Source: Acinetobacter calcoaceticus DSM 30006 = CIP 81.8
GTDB lineage: Bacteria > Pseudomonadota > Gammaproteobacteria > Pseudomonadales > Moraxellaceae
Direction of reading: 5' to 3'
Length of the DNA stretch: 64,000 nucleotides
Assembly (NCBI RefSeq): GCF_000368965.1
Contig: NZ_KB849779.1
Span: 372,001-436,000 of the forward strand
The notes under the pieces were generated by a model. That model saw only the letters and a program-made list of their open reading frames with translations, had not been told where the DNA came from and searched no databases. Both the position numbers and the translations under genes were made by a program. This document shows, in pieces, positions 49,591 through 59,919 of the stretch. The stretch's first letter is position 1. The number at the start of each line of letters is the position of its first letter.

Positions 49591-49620
49591 TAAAAAAGCC
49601 TTGTTTCAAACAAGGCTTTT
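49591..49620. terminator. Terminator of phoU
   Basis: AAAAAAGCCTTG, TTTCAAA loop, CAAGGCTTTT; 19 bp after the phoU stop on the minus strand and symmetrical. Confidence 0.85.
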
Positions 49621-49638
49621 AAATATTTCAGCTTAAGA

Positions 49639-50361
49639 TTACTTTTCGTGGACTTTGGCTTCAATTTCTTCAATTTTGGTATGGCGGGCATCAAAGCCTT
49701 TTGCCATGTAAATCACTTGCTCAGCAATGTTACGGGCATGATCACCAATACGCTCTAAAGAACGTAACACCCACATCACATTAATTACACGAGCAATATG
49801 ACGTGGATCTTCAATCATATAAGTCATTAAAGTACGTGTTGCTGACTGGTATTCACGGTCAATATCTGCATCGGCTAAAAGCACACGCAAAGCTTGATCT
49901 GCATCTAAACGCGCAAAAGCATCAAGTGCATCATGAATCATGACACGAACTTGGTTACCAATATGACGAGTTTCCATATAGCCACGTGGAGAACCACCTT
50001 CTTCACAGAGGTTTTGCGCAATACGGGCAATTTTTGCAGCTTCATCACCAATACGCTCAAGGTCAGTATTGGCTTTGCTCATCGCAATAACCATACGCAA
50101 GTCGATCGCTGCCGGATGGCGACGTGCCAAAATTAGCGTAAGACCTTCATCAATATCACGTTCATATTGATTGACGGCGTTATCTTTAAATTGAACATCA
50201 ATCGCTAAATTTGCATCTGTATCAAGCAAGGCATGAATTGCGTTCGCCACCTGTTGTTCGACCAAGCCACCCATGGTCATGAACTTTGTGTTTACATCTT
50301 GCAAATCTTCATTAAATTGAGAAGAAATATGATGGCTTAACACCGGATTACTTGGACTCAA
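49639..50361 (-). CDS. phoU: PhoU, phosphate signalling regulator
   Basis: A 240-residue protein of two PhoU repeats (three-helix bundles). Start TTG 50361 is chosen because GGAGG lies six to seven bases upstream; the open frame continues to 50406, but those codons contain that site. Family motifs are HHISSQFNEDLQDVNTKFMT, MGGLVEQQV, RRHPAAIDLRMVIAMSKANT, DLERIGDEAAKIARIA and LRSLERIGDHARNIAEQVIY. PhoU couples the Pst phosphate transporter to the PhoR kinase and represses the Pho regulon. The pst genes are not in the window, so phoU stands alone here. Confidence 0.93.
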   Translation of the reverse strand: MSPSNPVLSHHISSQFNEDLQDVNTKFMTMGGLVEQQVANAIHALLDTDANLAIDVQFKDNAVNQYERDIDEGLTLILARRHPAAIDLRMVIAMSKANTDLERIGDEAAKIARIAQNLCEEGGSPRGYMETRHIGNQVRVMIHDALDAFARLDADQALRVLLADADIDREYQSATRTLMTYMIEDPRHIARVINVMWVLRSLERIGDHARNIAEQVIYMAKGFDARHTKIEEIEAKVHEK

Positions 50362-50469
50362 GGGAAGCCTCCAACATGATGGCGCAGGAATAAAATGATT
50401 GAGCATTAGAACACAGCAATCATTAAGTTTTTATGACAAAATTAAAATTCAGATAAAAGCTTTTTTTGC

Positions 50470-51816
50470 TCACTGATAGGTTAGCCAGCTGTTTAATTCG
50501 ACCAGATCTTTTTCGCCTAACTGGCCCACCGCAGCTTTTAACCGAAGTACATTCAATAAGTAGTCATACTGACTATTAAGATAATCCTGTTTTGCCGAAA
50601 AAGCATTACGCTGCGCCAATAAAACATCAACCATACTTTTTAAGCCTTCGTTATAACTCGCTTTTGAAGCTTGAGAAACAAGCGAAGATGAATCCATGGC
50701 AGCTTTTCGTGCTTCGAGTTTTGCCTGGTCTGTATCTACCTGCATAAAGGCACTTTTCACATCAACATTGGCACGGCGAATAGCTGCATCAAGTTGTGCC
50801 TGAGCTTTACTGGCCTCTACAGTCGCTTTTTTAATGGATGTTCGTGTACGCCCACCATTAAATAAATTCCAGTTCATTTCCACACCGACCTGATCAAATT
50901 TTCCATCAGTCGAGATGAGGGTCTCTGGGGTCTGTTTGGTATAACCATAGCTCGCCACAGCATCTATTTGAGGATAAAGCGCAGCTTTTTCCACACGGCG
51001 CTGATCTTCGCTATATTGTTGCTGTAAACGTGCTTGTTGAATCTTTAGATTTTTTTGCTGGGCCAAAGAAAGCCAATCATTAAGCTGGGCTGGATACGGC
51101 TTTTGAAAATTAAAATCACCACGCAATACTGCAAGCTTATCTTGATAAGCACCAATATATTCGGAAAGTTGTTCTTGCGCTAAAAGTAATTGAACATTGG
51201 TTGAAATACGATTGGCTCTGGCATTTTGATATTGAGCATTTGCCTCACTCACATCACTACGCGCCACCAAACCCTCTTTGAGCTTGGCATTCATCATATT
51301 GAGTTGCTCAAGCAAAGCTTTTTCTTCTTGTAAGTATGCAACGCTTAATGCCTGCTGACGCAGCACATTAAAATAGGCTTCTGCTACATTTAAAACATGA
51401 TCTTGTTTCTGCAGCCTTAAAGTGATTTCACTTAAGGCAACCGAAGTTTTAACTTGCTTATAACCTTCCCAAGCATCCATTCGAAATAGTGGCTGACGTG
51501 CAGTTAAAGTCGCTTGACGAGTAGTAGACGTATTACTCACCAAGGCATCTGAAAGCCCTTCCTGATCAACTCCAGGAAAATTAGAACGCTTCACCGTTTG
51601 CCGATTACGAGTAATATTTCCAGACAATGTGACGGTTGGTAATAAGGCACCAGTTGCCAAGCCTAAATTAAGTTGATCTGCTTCAAATTGTTGTTGATTG
51701 GCTTGCCATGTCGGGTCATTTTGTTTTGCGCGCTCATATGCTTCAACTAAATCTAGAGCAAAACTGGAAGATGCAAAACTCCAAAGGCCAACAGCGACCA
51801 TTAATTTTATTTTCAT
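50470..51816 (-). CDS. tolC: TolC-family outer-membrane efflux/secretion channel
   Basis: A 448-residue outer membrane factor. The signal peptide is MKIKLMVAVGLWSFASSSFA; the mature protein starts LDLVEAYERAKQNDPTW, the classical TolC N-terminus. Two OEP repeats follow, with coiled-coil helices forming the periplasmic tunnel (for example VEASKAQAQLDAAIRR and NEGLKSMVDVLLAQRNAFSA). Length fits the AdeK/TolC group, and the full-length sequence resembles E. coli TolC more than the RND-linked channels. It lacks a lipobox and has no adjacent pump genes, so it may serve several systems. Confidence 0.9.
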   Translation of the reverse strand: MKIKLMVAVGLWSFASSSFALDLVEAYERAKQNDPTWQANQQQFEADQLNLGLATGALLPTVTLSGNITRNRQTVKRSNFPGVDQEGLSDALVSNTSTTRQATLTARQPLFRMDAWEGYKQVKTSVALSEITLRLQKQDHVLNVAEAYFNVLRQQALSVAYLQEEKALLEQLNMMNAKLKEGLVARSDVSEANAQYQNARANRISTNVQLLLAQEQLSEYIGAYQDKLAVLRGDFNFQKPYPAQLNDWLSLAQQKNLKIQQARLQQQYSEDQRRVEKAALYPQIDAVASYGYTKQTPETLISTDGKFDQVGVEMNWNLFNGGRTRTSIKKATVEASKAQAQLDAAIRRANVDVKSAFMQVDTDQAKLEARKAAMDSSSLVSQASKASYNEGLKSMVDVLLAQRNAFSAKQDYLNSQYDYLLNVLRLKAAVGQLGEKDLVELNSWLTYQ

Positions 51817-51896
51817 TGTTCAAATCAACGATAAAACTTGCCTTTAAGACTAAGAAAAATTCCAAGCAAACTCAAGCCATTAAAAGTTTTAGTTTT

Positions 51897-52802
51897 TTAA
51901 GCGTTCTCATTTTTTGACAATATTAAAATACAAATGAAAATCAAAAACATGCCTATCCATCCCACCCATGAAATATGCTCACCAATCAGCACGATTGCAA
52001 AAAGCGCGGCAACTAAAGGTTCAAATAAAGTTAAGGTCGTCGCTTTACTGGCATTTACTGTTTTTAGACCAAAGCCAAAAAGTAAATAACCCAAAAACAT
52101 AGGAATCAGCATCATATAACCAGCAACAAGTAAATTGGTTGAACTTTGCAACAACCCTCCACCTGTAACCAGTAAAGTAGGAAGCAAAATAACTGCCCCA
52201 CCACCCATAATCATGCCCATTGCAGCTTTAGCAGCAACACCCCGATCTATTAATCTTTTAGCAGCCCATGAATAAAGTGAATAAGTTGTAGCCGCGACAA
52301 GCCCAAGAAAAATACCGAAGATTTTATTCCATTCATTTGTACCCTCTTGGAGCGCATGGTTTTCACCCATGGATAACAAACTTACGCCAATAACACCAAA
52401 AATAAAACTTAAGAACCAGATCGCTGACAAAGACTTCCGATCAAAGAATCGTTCTAAAATTGCTGCGATCAGTGGCGCTGCACCAATAGAAACCACGGTG
52501 CCAATCGTAATTCCTGCATAATGCATTGAGGAATAAAAGGCCAAAGGATAAATACCAACTGCCGCAACCCCTAAAAGCAGTATTAGAAGGTTTTGCTTTA
52601 TAAATTGACGGTTTTCTCGAATAGCCCGCGATGCAACCAAAGCTTGCAAAAGACCTCCGCCCCCCATAGCCACAGCACCAATAGCGAGTGGTCCAAGTGT
52701 TGGTGCAAATGCGGCTGCAGTACCTGTTGTTCCCCATAAAACAGAGGCAACTAAAATTGCAATTGTGCCGCCATAACTACTATTTTTAATGAGGCTAATC
52801 AT
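51897..52802 (-). CDS. EamA-family (DMT) drug/metabolite exporter
   Basis: A 301-residue inner-membrane protein with ten hydrophobic helices arranged as two EamA repeats (about 14-145 and 160-297). The first repeat begins GTIAILVASVLWGTTGTAAA; the second ends with TLTLFEPLVAALFAIVLIGE, a hallmark of the family. Its start overlaps the end of the TetR gene by 8 bp, so the two form an operon and the regulator probably controls this exporter. The substrate is unknown. Confidence 0.88.
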   Translation of the reverse strand: MISLIKNSSYGGTIAILVASVLWGTTGTAAAFAPTLGPLAIGAVAMGGGGLLQALVASRAIRENRQFIKQNLLILLLGVAAVGIYPLAFYSSMHYAGITIGTVVSIGAAPLIAAILERFFDRKSLSAIWFLSFIFGVIGVSLLSMGENHALQEGTNEWNKIFGIFLGLVAATTYSLYSWAAKRLIDRGVAAKAAMGMIMGGGAVILLPTLLVTGGGLLQSSTNLLVAGYMMLIPMFLGYLLFGFGLKTVNASKATTLTLFEPLVAALFAIVLIGEHISWVGWIGMFLIFICILILSKNENA

Positions 52803-53376
52803 GTTGGCCTTCTCTCTTTAGAAGATCTTCTGCCATTTGTTTTGCTAAGAGGAGTTGACGACTACTTCCTTCCAACCCTGCTCTTGCCATAGAACCTTCT
52901 AAAAGAAAGGAAAGCTGTGTAGCCACGTAGCTAACGCGCTGCGAGTCTGGTATTAATTTTTTTAAATGTTCAGCAACAATAGCCTCAACTTCTTCTTTAT
53001 GCTGTCTTACCGCACTTCGTCCTGCGCTATTCGCTGGAAACTCAGCCGCAGCATTCAATAACCCACATCCTCGAAAGCCTTTTTCATAGGCAAATTCTGC
53101 ATGGTCTTGATAGGCATCAAACACTGCCAAAATAGCTTCTGTAGCTGATTTCGTTTGTTCTAAACGTTTTTGATAAAGATTAAGCCACTCCTGATGCCGC
53201 GCAGCAATGTAGGCATCAACAAGCTCACCTTTTGAAGAAAAGTTATTGTAAAGCGACATCTTAGCAACATCTGCTTTTGCCGTAACCGAGTTAATTCCAG
53301 TTGCAGTAATGCCATCGTTATAAAACAAAGTTGCTGCTGCATCGAGAATTTTCTGTCTCGCTGTTTTATCATTCAT
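52795..53376 (-). CDS. TetR-family transcriptional regulator
   Basis: A 193-residue repressor. The N-terminal HTH (about 5-50) reads RQKILDAAATLFYNDGITAT, GINSVTAKADVAKMSLYNNF. The C-terminal ligand domain contains GFRGCGLLNAAAEFP, which places it in the group with a TetR_C_33-like domain often found with DMT or oxidoreductase genes. A near-perfect operator dyad lies just upstream. The gene overlaps the DMT exporter by 8 bp. Confidence 0.9.
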   Translation of the reverse strand: MNDKTARQKILDAAATLFYNDGITATGINSVTAKADVAKMSLYNNFSSKGELVDAYIAARHQEWLNLYQKRLEQTKSATEAILAVFDAYQDHAEFAYEKGFRGCGLLNAAAEFPANSAGRSAVRQHKEEVEAIVAEHLKKLIPDSQRVSYVATQLSFLLEGSMARAGLEGSSRQLLLAKQMAEDLLKREGQHD

Positions 53377-53390
53377 AGTTTTGTTTTTAA

Positions 53391-53404
53391 GTAGACCGAT
53401 CTAC
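53391..53404. promoter_or_regulatory. Probable TetR-family operator
   Basis: GTAGACCGATCTAC: five-bp arms GTAGA/TCTAC around a CG centre. It is similar in kind to the TAGACC-type boxes of NemR/YxaF-like repressors. It lies 15 bp upstream of the TetR start, in the only promoter region of the operon. Confidence 0.6.
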
Positions 53405-53484
53405 CTAATAATAAAGATTTCTAACAATGATGCAATCTTTTTCCGAGTTATAATTTGAGCAATGTTCACTTCGATAAAAATACA

Positions 53485-54570
53485 ATGATGAAAAAATTTC
53501 TAATGATGAGTGTGTGCAGCGCCCTACTTTTATCTGGATGTAATAAAACATCGCAGCAAGATCAAGCTGTTTCTAAAGAGCAAAAATCAACTGTACAAAA
53601 GCCTGTAAGCAAACCAGATAACGGCTGCATACAGATCAATGCCGCAATACAGAAGATTAATCAGAACAGTAAAATAGAAGACTTAAATCAAATTAATGAG
53701 AAGCTAAAAGCATGTGTGCCATCTTTAAAAAATGATGAACAGCTTAAGCTTATTAACGCATCAACTACCATGTATCAACGTTTTCTAAAGCAAGACTACA
53801 CTGACAAAACAGCCAGAGCTTTTGAAGCTTTTGGCTATGCTGTTTTAGAACAAAAACAACGAGACCCTAAGAAAGTCATCCAAAGCCAGAAAAAATTATT
53901 CGACCAACTTAGTCCACGTGACCAATACCTACTTCAACATAATGGTGAAGCCAATATTGACCTCCTTTATCAAGGTGAAGGCATGTTTACTTATAGACGT
54001 CAGCCAAACTATCTAGTCGATGTTTTTTCTAAAGCCTTAACCGTGGACCAAAAAGAGTTCTTAACTCGTATGGCCAAAGACAATCAGGATATTTTCTATA
54101 ACGATGGTGCTTTGGCTGTTTCATGGAAGGAACTTACTGAACGAGCACTTTTTTGGGAAAAATTTACTCAAAAATATCCAAAGAGCCACTTTATTGGTGA
54201 TGCAAAATTACTCTTTAACGAATATCGCTATTTTATTTTCTTTGGCCTAGATAACACCCCTGTTTCAGATGAATATGCACCGAACACATGGTTTGATAAA
54301 GATGCTCTTGAGCAAATCCGTTTTCTATCTACACAGAGCCAGTCGAGTTTAGCGAAACCTGCCCAGCAATTTCTTAAATTTATTACCACGCCTGTAGAAG
54401 AGCGCAATAAGCAATTTAAAATAGATCTAACTGAGAAAAATGGCGATAAAAAATCAAATTATCAGATTACTCATGAACAACTTGAGCAGCTATTAAAATT
54501 TGATTCGCCATGGAACACTGAAGTCTATCGTGACTGCCATATAGATGCCGTTTGTATAGATACAAATTGA
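53485..54570 (+). CDS. Putative lipoprotein of unknown function
   Basis: A 361-residue protein from ATG 53485; the next codon is also ATG and a TTG at 53455 lacks support. The signal peptide MMKKFLMMSVCSALL ends in the lipobox LSGC, followed by a Gln/Ser/Lys-rich linker. The body is mostly helical and charged (for example LNQINEKLKACVPSLKNDEQ). Four more cysteines are present, two of them near the C-terminus (RDCHIDAVC). I do not recognise a domain. It is monocistronic, with no clear terminator before the thiC leader. Confidence 0.7.
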   Translation: MMKKFLMMSVCSALLLSGCNKTSQQDQAVSKEQKSTVQKPVSKPDNGCIQINAAIQKINQNSKIEDLNQINEKLKACVPSLKNDEQLKLINASTTMYQRFLKQDYTDKTARAFEAFGYAVLEQKQRDPKKVIQSQKKLFDQLSPRDQYLLQHNGEANIDLLYQGEGMFTYRRQPNYLVDVFSKALTVDQKEFLTRMAKDNQDIFYNDGALAVSWKELTERALFWEKFTQKYPKSHFIGDAKLLFNEYRYFIFFGLDNTPVSDEYAPNTWFDKDALEQIRFLSTQSQSSLAKPAQQFLKFITTPVEERNKQFKIDLTEKNGDKKSNYQITHEQLEQLLKFDSPWNTEVYRDCHIDAVCIDTN

Positions 54571-54608
54571 CAATGCCAGCCAACCTAAATCATGTTAGTC
54601 TGTAATTC

Positions 54609-54728
54609 GCTTGACGGAGCGCGAGTAATAGCTCGCTGAGATTGTGTAAATTTTGTGTTATCGCAACACAAGTTTGATCACAAGTACCGTTGAACCTGAT
54701 CAGGTTAAGACCTGCGTAGGAATCAAGC
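54609..54728 (+). ncRNA. TPP riboswitch (THI element) before thiC
   Basis: The conserved core is plain: GCGCGAGTAATAGCTCG, then CTGAGAT, and on the 3' side GAACCTGATCAGGTTAAGAC followed by CTGCGTAGGAATCAAGC. P1 pairs GCTTGA (54609-54614) with TCAAGC (54723-54728). Thiamine pyrophosphate binding would lower thiC expression. The 100 bp that follow include an ATTTATCT/AGATAAAT hairpin (about 54750-54770) with no T-run, which suggests translational rather than termination control. Confidence 0.92.
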
Positions 54729-54797
54729 CATCTAAAAACTAAAGCCTCAAATTTATCTAGTAAAGATAAATCCGCCATCGTTTTTGGTCGTGCTTGA

Positions 54798-56705
<1,908 letters not shown>

Positions 56706-56740
56706 ATATTCAAAAAAAACACTTGCCTAGCCATGATTCT

Positions 56741-56776
56741 CAGTTAGGATGAAATAAATAGATTTTATCCTGACTG
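56741..56776 (+). promoter_or_regulatory. Long hairpin immediately before nudF
   Basis: CAGTTAGGATGAAAT (56741-56755) pairs with ATTTTATCCTGACTG (56762-56776) in a 15-bp stem with two G-U pairs and a six-base loop. It ends four bases before the nudF ATG and has no T-run. Confidence 0.5.
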
Positions 56777-56780
56777 GCTC

Positions 56781-57416
56781 ATGAGCATTGTTGAACATCC
56801 AAGCTATATATCTGAAGATGTCGAAATAACATCCCGTGAATATGTATTCCGCGGTTTTATTCAGGTTGAAAAAGTCAGCCTTCGACATCGTCTATTTAAC
56901 CAGTCTGAATATACCCCTGTAATACAGCGCGAGCTTATTCAGCGCCCTGAGGCTGCAGGTGTTCTACTCTACAACGATCAAAAACAACAGTTCGCATTGA
57001 TTGAACAGTTTCGTGTTGGCGCTTTAGATGACTCTCACTCTCCATGGCAACTGGAAATAATCGCAGGCGTGTTAGACGGTGATGAAACACCCGAGAGTTG
57101 TATTCGTCGAGAGAGCCTCGAAGAGTCAGGGTGTACAGTTCAGGATTTACAACATCTATTTAGCTTTTATCCGTCAGCTGGTGCGTGCTCGGAGTTATTT
57201 CATCTCTATGTTAGCGAAACCGATTTACCTGCTGAAGGCGGTGTTTTTGGTGTAGATAATGAAGGTGAAAATATTCAACTGCACTTATTTAATTATAGTG
57301 AAATCCAGACGTTACTCGACAGCGGACGTTTAAGAAATGCTCCTGTCATTATGGCATTACAATGGCTGTCTCAACACATCACAACGATAATAAAATCCGA
57401 CGAGGTAGGACGGTGA
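56781..57416 (+). CDS. nudF: NudF-like Nudix hydrolase (ADP-ribose pyrophosphatase)
   Basis: A 211-residue Nudix enzyme similar to E. coli NudF, which splits ADP-ribose into AMP and ribose-5-phosphate. The Nudix box spans GVLDGDETPESCIRRESLEE followed by SG; it fits GX5EX7REUXEEXG except that Ser replaces the usual hydrophobic residue after RE. Upstream motifs AAGVLLYNDQ and ALIEQFRVGA, and downstream FYPSAGACSELFHLYV, are family features. The gene overlaps cpdA by a shared GTGA. No good ribosome site is visible, and a long hairpin covers the region. Confidence 0.9.
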   Translation: MSIVEHPSYISEDVEITSREYVFRGFIQVEKVSLRHRLFNQSEYTPVIQRELIQRPEAAGVLLYNDQKQQFALIEQFRVGALDDSHSPWQLEIIAGVLDGDETPESCIRRESLEESGCTVQDLQHLFSFYPSAGACSELFHLYVSETDLPAEGGVFGVDNEGENIQLHLFNYSEIQTLLDSGRLRNAPVIMALQWLSQHITTIIKSDEVGR

Positions 57417-58225
57417 CTTTTCAAGTCTCAACACTTTCACAAAAAGACCATGTCATTATACAAATTACCGATACTCACTTATTGGAGTATCCGCACTTAG
57501 AATTTGTGGGGATGAATCCTGAAGAAAGTTTTCATGCAATTATTCAACAGATCCTGAAAAAACATCCTGAAACTGATGCCATTATCCATACTGGAGATCT
57601 GGCTCAAGCACCAACGCCTATTACGTACAAACGTTATATTCAATATATGCAAACGTTAGGTCTGCCATTTTTTCAGACACTGGGTAATCATGATAACGTT
57701 GACCATTTTCCATTGCATAAAGAAAACCATCAGGAACCTGTGGTGATTGGCTTAGGAAACTGGCGTGTTATTTTATTAAATAGTGCGGTACAAGGTCAGA
57801 TTGATGGACACCTGTCACCAGAACAACTACAAAATTTAGCGACATTACTCGAAGAATTTTCAGATAACCCTGTTTTATTGGCTTGTCATCATCATCCTTT
57901 TGCAATGAAATCCAAATGGATTGATCATCACAAGTTACAAAATTCTAATGCATTGCTTACAACATTAGCTCCATTTAAAAATGTAAAAGCTTTAGTCTGC
58001 GGGCATGTTCACCAAGACTCACTCAACACTTGGCAAGGAATCGAATTTTTCTCGACCCCATCGACCAGTGTTCAGTTTAAACCGTTTAGTAATGACTTTG
58101 CCCTAGACCAAAATGCTCCCGGCTACCGTTACATTCGTCTAAAAAACGATGGTAGTTTTGAAACCGAAGTCTTCCGTCTTGAAAATTTTCAGGGCCTTAT
58201 AAATACTGATATTTCAGGCTATTAG
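57413..58225 (+). CDS. cpdA: CpdA-like 3',5'-cyclic AMP phosphodiesterase
   Basis: A 270-residue metallophosphoesterase. GTG 57413 is the chosen start; it overlaps the nudF stop (GTGA) and has AGGTAGGA just upstream. The frame is open to 57362 within nudF. Metal-site motifs in order: QITDTHLLE, HTGDLAQAP, TLGNHDN, ACHHHPF and CGHVHQD. This is the class III (CpdA/Icc) pattern, an enzyme that hydrolyses cAMP to AMP. The nudF-cpdA pair is conserved in gammaproteobacteria. Other phosphodiester substrates are possible. Confidence 0.9.
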   Translation: MTFQVSTLSQKDHVIIQITDTHLLEYPHLEFVGMNPEESFHAIIQQILKKHPETDAIIHTGDLAQAPTPITYKRYIQYMQTLGLPFFQTLGNHDNVDHFPLHKENHQEPVVIGLGNWRVILLNSAVQGQIDGHLSPEQLQNLATLLEEFSDNPVLLACHHHPFAMKSKWIDHHKLQNSNALLTTLAPFKNVKALVCGHVHQDSLNTWQGIEFFSTPSTSVQFKPFSNDFALDQNAPGYRYIRLKNDGSFETEVFRLENFQGLINTDISGY

Positions 58226-58288
58226 CTCTATTTTTTATATGCTTATATGCAATTATGACTAGGGTAAACACGTTTTGAAAATATTTAC

Positions 58289-58355
58289 GGGTCGGAATGA
58301 CTATCATCTTGCAGGAAAAATCTATATGATGACGACCCGATGGTAAAATCCATCG
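58289..58355 (+). promoter_or_regulatory. Inverted repeats in the dksA leader
   Basis: GGGTCG (58289-58294) and TCATC (58304-58308) pair with GATGA-CGACCC (58328-58338). A second hairpin, CGATGG (58338-58343) with CCATCG (58350-58355), follows directly. They lie between the cpdA stop and the dksA start. Confidence 0.45.
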
Positions 58356-58435
58356 ATGGTTTTCTATAAAAACACTTGCATATCACCATATTTTTTGCGT
58401 ATAGATAATACGTGTATGATGAGGAATGCCCTATT

Positions 58436-58972
58436 ATGGCGAATGACAACCACAACCAAGTTTTGGATGAACATACAGAAGTTGTAGTGGAAGGTGAAAA
58501 AGCTTCTGCAAAACGTGCACGTAAAGTGAAACCTAAAACTTCTGATATAGGCACAACTGCAAGTTTATTTGGTATTGCACCTTATCAACCTAAGAAAAAT
58601 GAAGAGTACATGTCTGAAGGACAGCTCGAGCATTTCCGACAAATTCTGCAAGCATGGAAAGCTGAATTGATGTCTGAAGTTGATCGTACGTTGAATACGA
58701 TGCAAGACGAATCAACTGCATTGCCAGATGTAAATGACCGTGCTACCCAAGAAGAAGAGTTTGCAATTGAATTGCGTACACGTGACCGTGAACGTAAGTT
58801 AATTCGTAAAATCGAACAATCTATGGAAGCCATTAAAAATGAAGACTATGGTTTCTGTGAAACGTGTGGTATCGAAATCGGCTTACGTCGTTTAGAAGCA
58901 CGTCCAACGGCAACTTTATGTATTGATTGCAAAACTTTGGCAGAAATCAAAGAGAAGCAAAATAACGGTTAA
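58436..58972 (+). CDS. dksA: DksA, RNA polymerase-binding stringent-response factor
   Basis: A 178-residue factor that enters the RNA polymerase secondary channel and works with ppGpp at stable-RNA and amino-acid promoters. ATG 58436 follows GAGGAA; eight further in-frame codons upstream are unsupported. The coiled coil carries the acidic tip LPDVNDRATQEEE (DxxDxA). The C4 zinc finger is CETCG...CIDCK. The N-terminus has an extra basic stretch (KASAKRARKVKPK) compared with E. coli DksA (151). It is followed at once by gluQ, as in many gammaproteobacteria. Confidence 0.96.
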   Translation: MANDNHNQVLDEHTEVVVEGEKASAKRARKVKPKTSDIGTTASLFGIAPYQPKKNEEYMSEGQLEHFRQILQAWKAELMSEVDRTLNTMQDESTALPDVNDRATQEEEFAIELRTRDRERKLIRKIEQSMEAIKNEDYGFCETCGIEIGLRRLEARPTATLCIDCKTLAEIKEKQNNG

Positions 58973-58973
58973 T

Positions 58974-59870
58974 ATGACCGAGGTAACTCTTAAAGAGAAA
59001 CCTAGCTTTGCATATTCAGGCCGGTTTGCGCCATCGCCAACCGGCCCTTTGCATTTTGGATCACTCATTACTGCCGTTGCCAGTTATTGTGATGCAAAGG
59101 CCCATCATGGCACATGGCTCGTTCGTGTCGAAGACACAGATATCCCTCGTATTTATCCCGGCAGTGAAGATCATATTCTCACATCACTGGAAGCCTTCCA
59201 GTTCGAACCCGATGCAGAAATCATCTTTCAAAAAAACCGTTTAGACATTTATGAAAGCGTATTAGACCAACTTAAAAAAGAGGGTCTTATCTATGCTTGT
59301 CAATGTACGCGCAAAATGCTGGGTTCAAATGCAATCTACGCCGGAACTTGCCGCAATCTAGGGCTTGATTTTCAAGGACAAGCGATTCGGGTAAAAGTTC
59401 AAGATCAACAGATCTGTTTTGATGACCGACTACAAGGAATTCATTGCTCTAATCTGCAACACGACCTTGGAGACTTTGTTCTTAAACGCCGTGACGGGAT
59501 TATTAACTATCAACTTGCCGTAGTTGTTGATGATTATCTGCAAGGCATTACCCATGTCGTTCGAGGCGCAGACCTATTAGATAATACTGAACGGCAGATC
59601 TGGCTTGGTGAGCTCCTAGGTTACCCTAAACTAAGCTATATGCACCTCCCCCTCGCCATGAACGATCAAGGGCAAAAGCTTTCTAAGCAAAACCTTGCTC
59701 AAGCACTCGATTTGTCAAAAGCTCCTCAATTGCTGCAACAAGCAATACAAGCACTAGGACAACCTAACGTTGATTTAGACCAGCCTAAAGTTATGCTTAA
59801 ACAAGCAGTAGCGCAGTGGAATGTAGATTTAATTCCACATGTAGAGCAGCTGAGTGGAACATATCTATAA
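58974..59870 (+). CDS. gluQ: GluQ, glutamyl-Q tRNA(Asp) synthetase
   Basis: A 298-residue paralogue of the GluRS catalytic domain that attaches glutamate to queuosine in tRNA-Asp. ATG 58974 begins 1 bp after the dksA stop; the open frame extends back into dksA. The HIGH-like motif is in APSPTGPLHFGSLITAV, zinc ligands are in CQCTRK and YAGTCR, and the KMSKS-like motif is GQKLSKQN. There is no anticodon-binding domain, as expected. The dksA-gluQ operon arrangement supports the call. Confidence 0.95.
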   Translation: MTEVTLKEKPSFAYSGRFAPSPTGPLHFGSLITAVASYCDAKAHHGTWLVRVEDTDIPRIYPGSEDHILTSLEAFQFEPDAEIIFQKNRLDIYESVLDQLKKEGLIYACQCTRKMLGSNAIYAGTCRNLGLDFQGQAIRVKVQDQQICFDDRLQGIHCSNLQHDLGDFVLKRRDGIINYQLAVVVDDYLQGITHVVRGADLLDNTERQIWLGELLGYPKLSYMHLPLAMNDQGQKLSKQNLAQALDLSKAPQLLQQAIQALGQPNVDLDQPKVMLKQAVAQWNVDLIPHVEQLSGTYL

Positions 59871-59872
59871 AT

Positions 59873-59902
59873 AAAAAAACCCGATATCAAATCGGGTTTT
59901 TT
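59873..59902. terminator. Bidirectional terminator between gluQ and ftsW
   Basis: AAAAAAACCCGAT, five-base loop, ATCGGGTTTTTT. Confidence 0.92.
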
Positions 59903-59919
59903 AATACCTAAATACTCAA

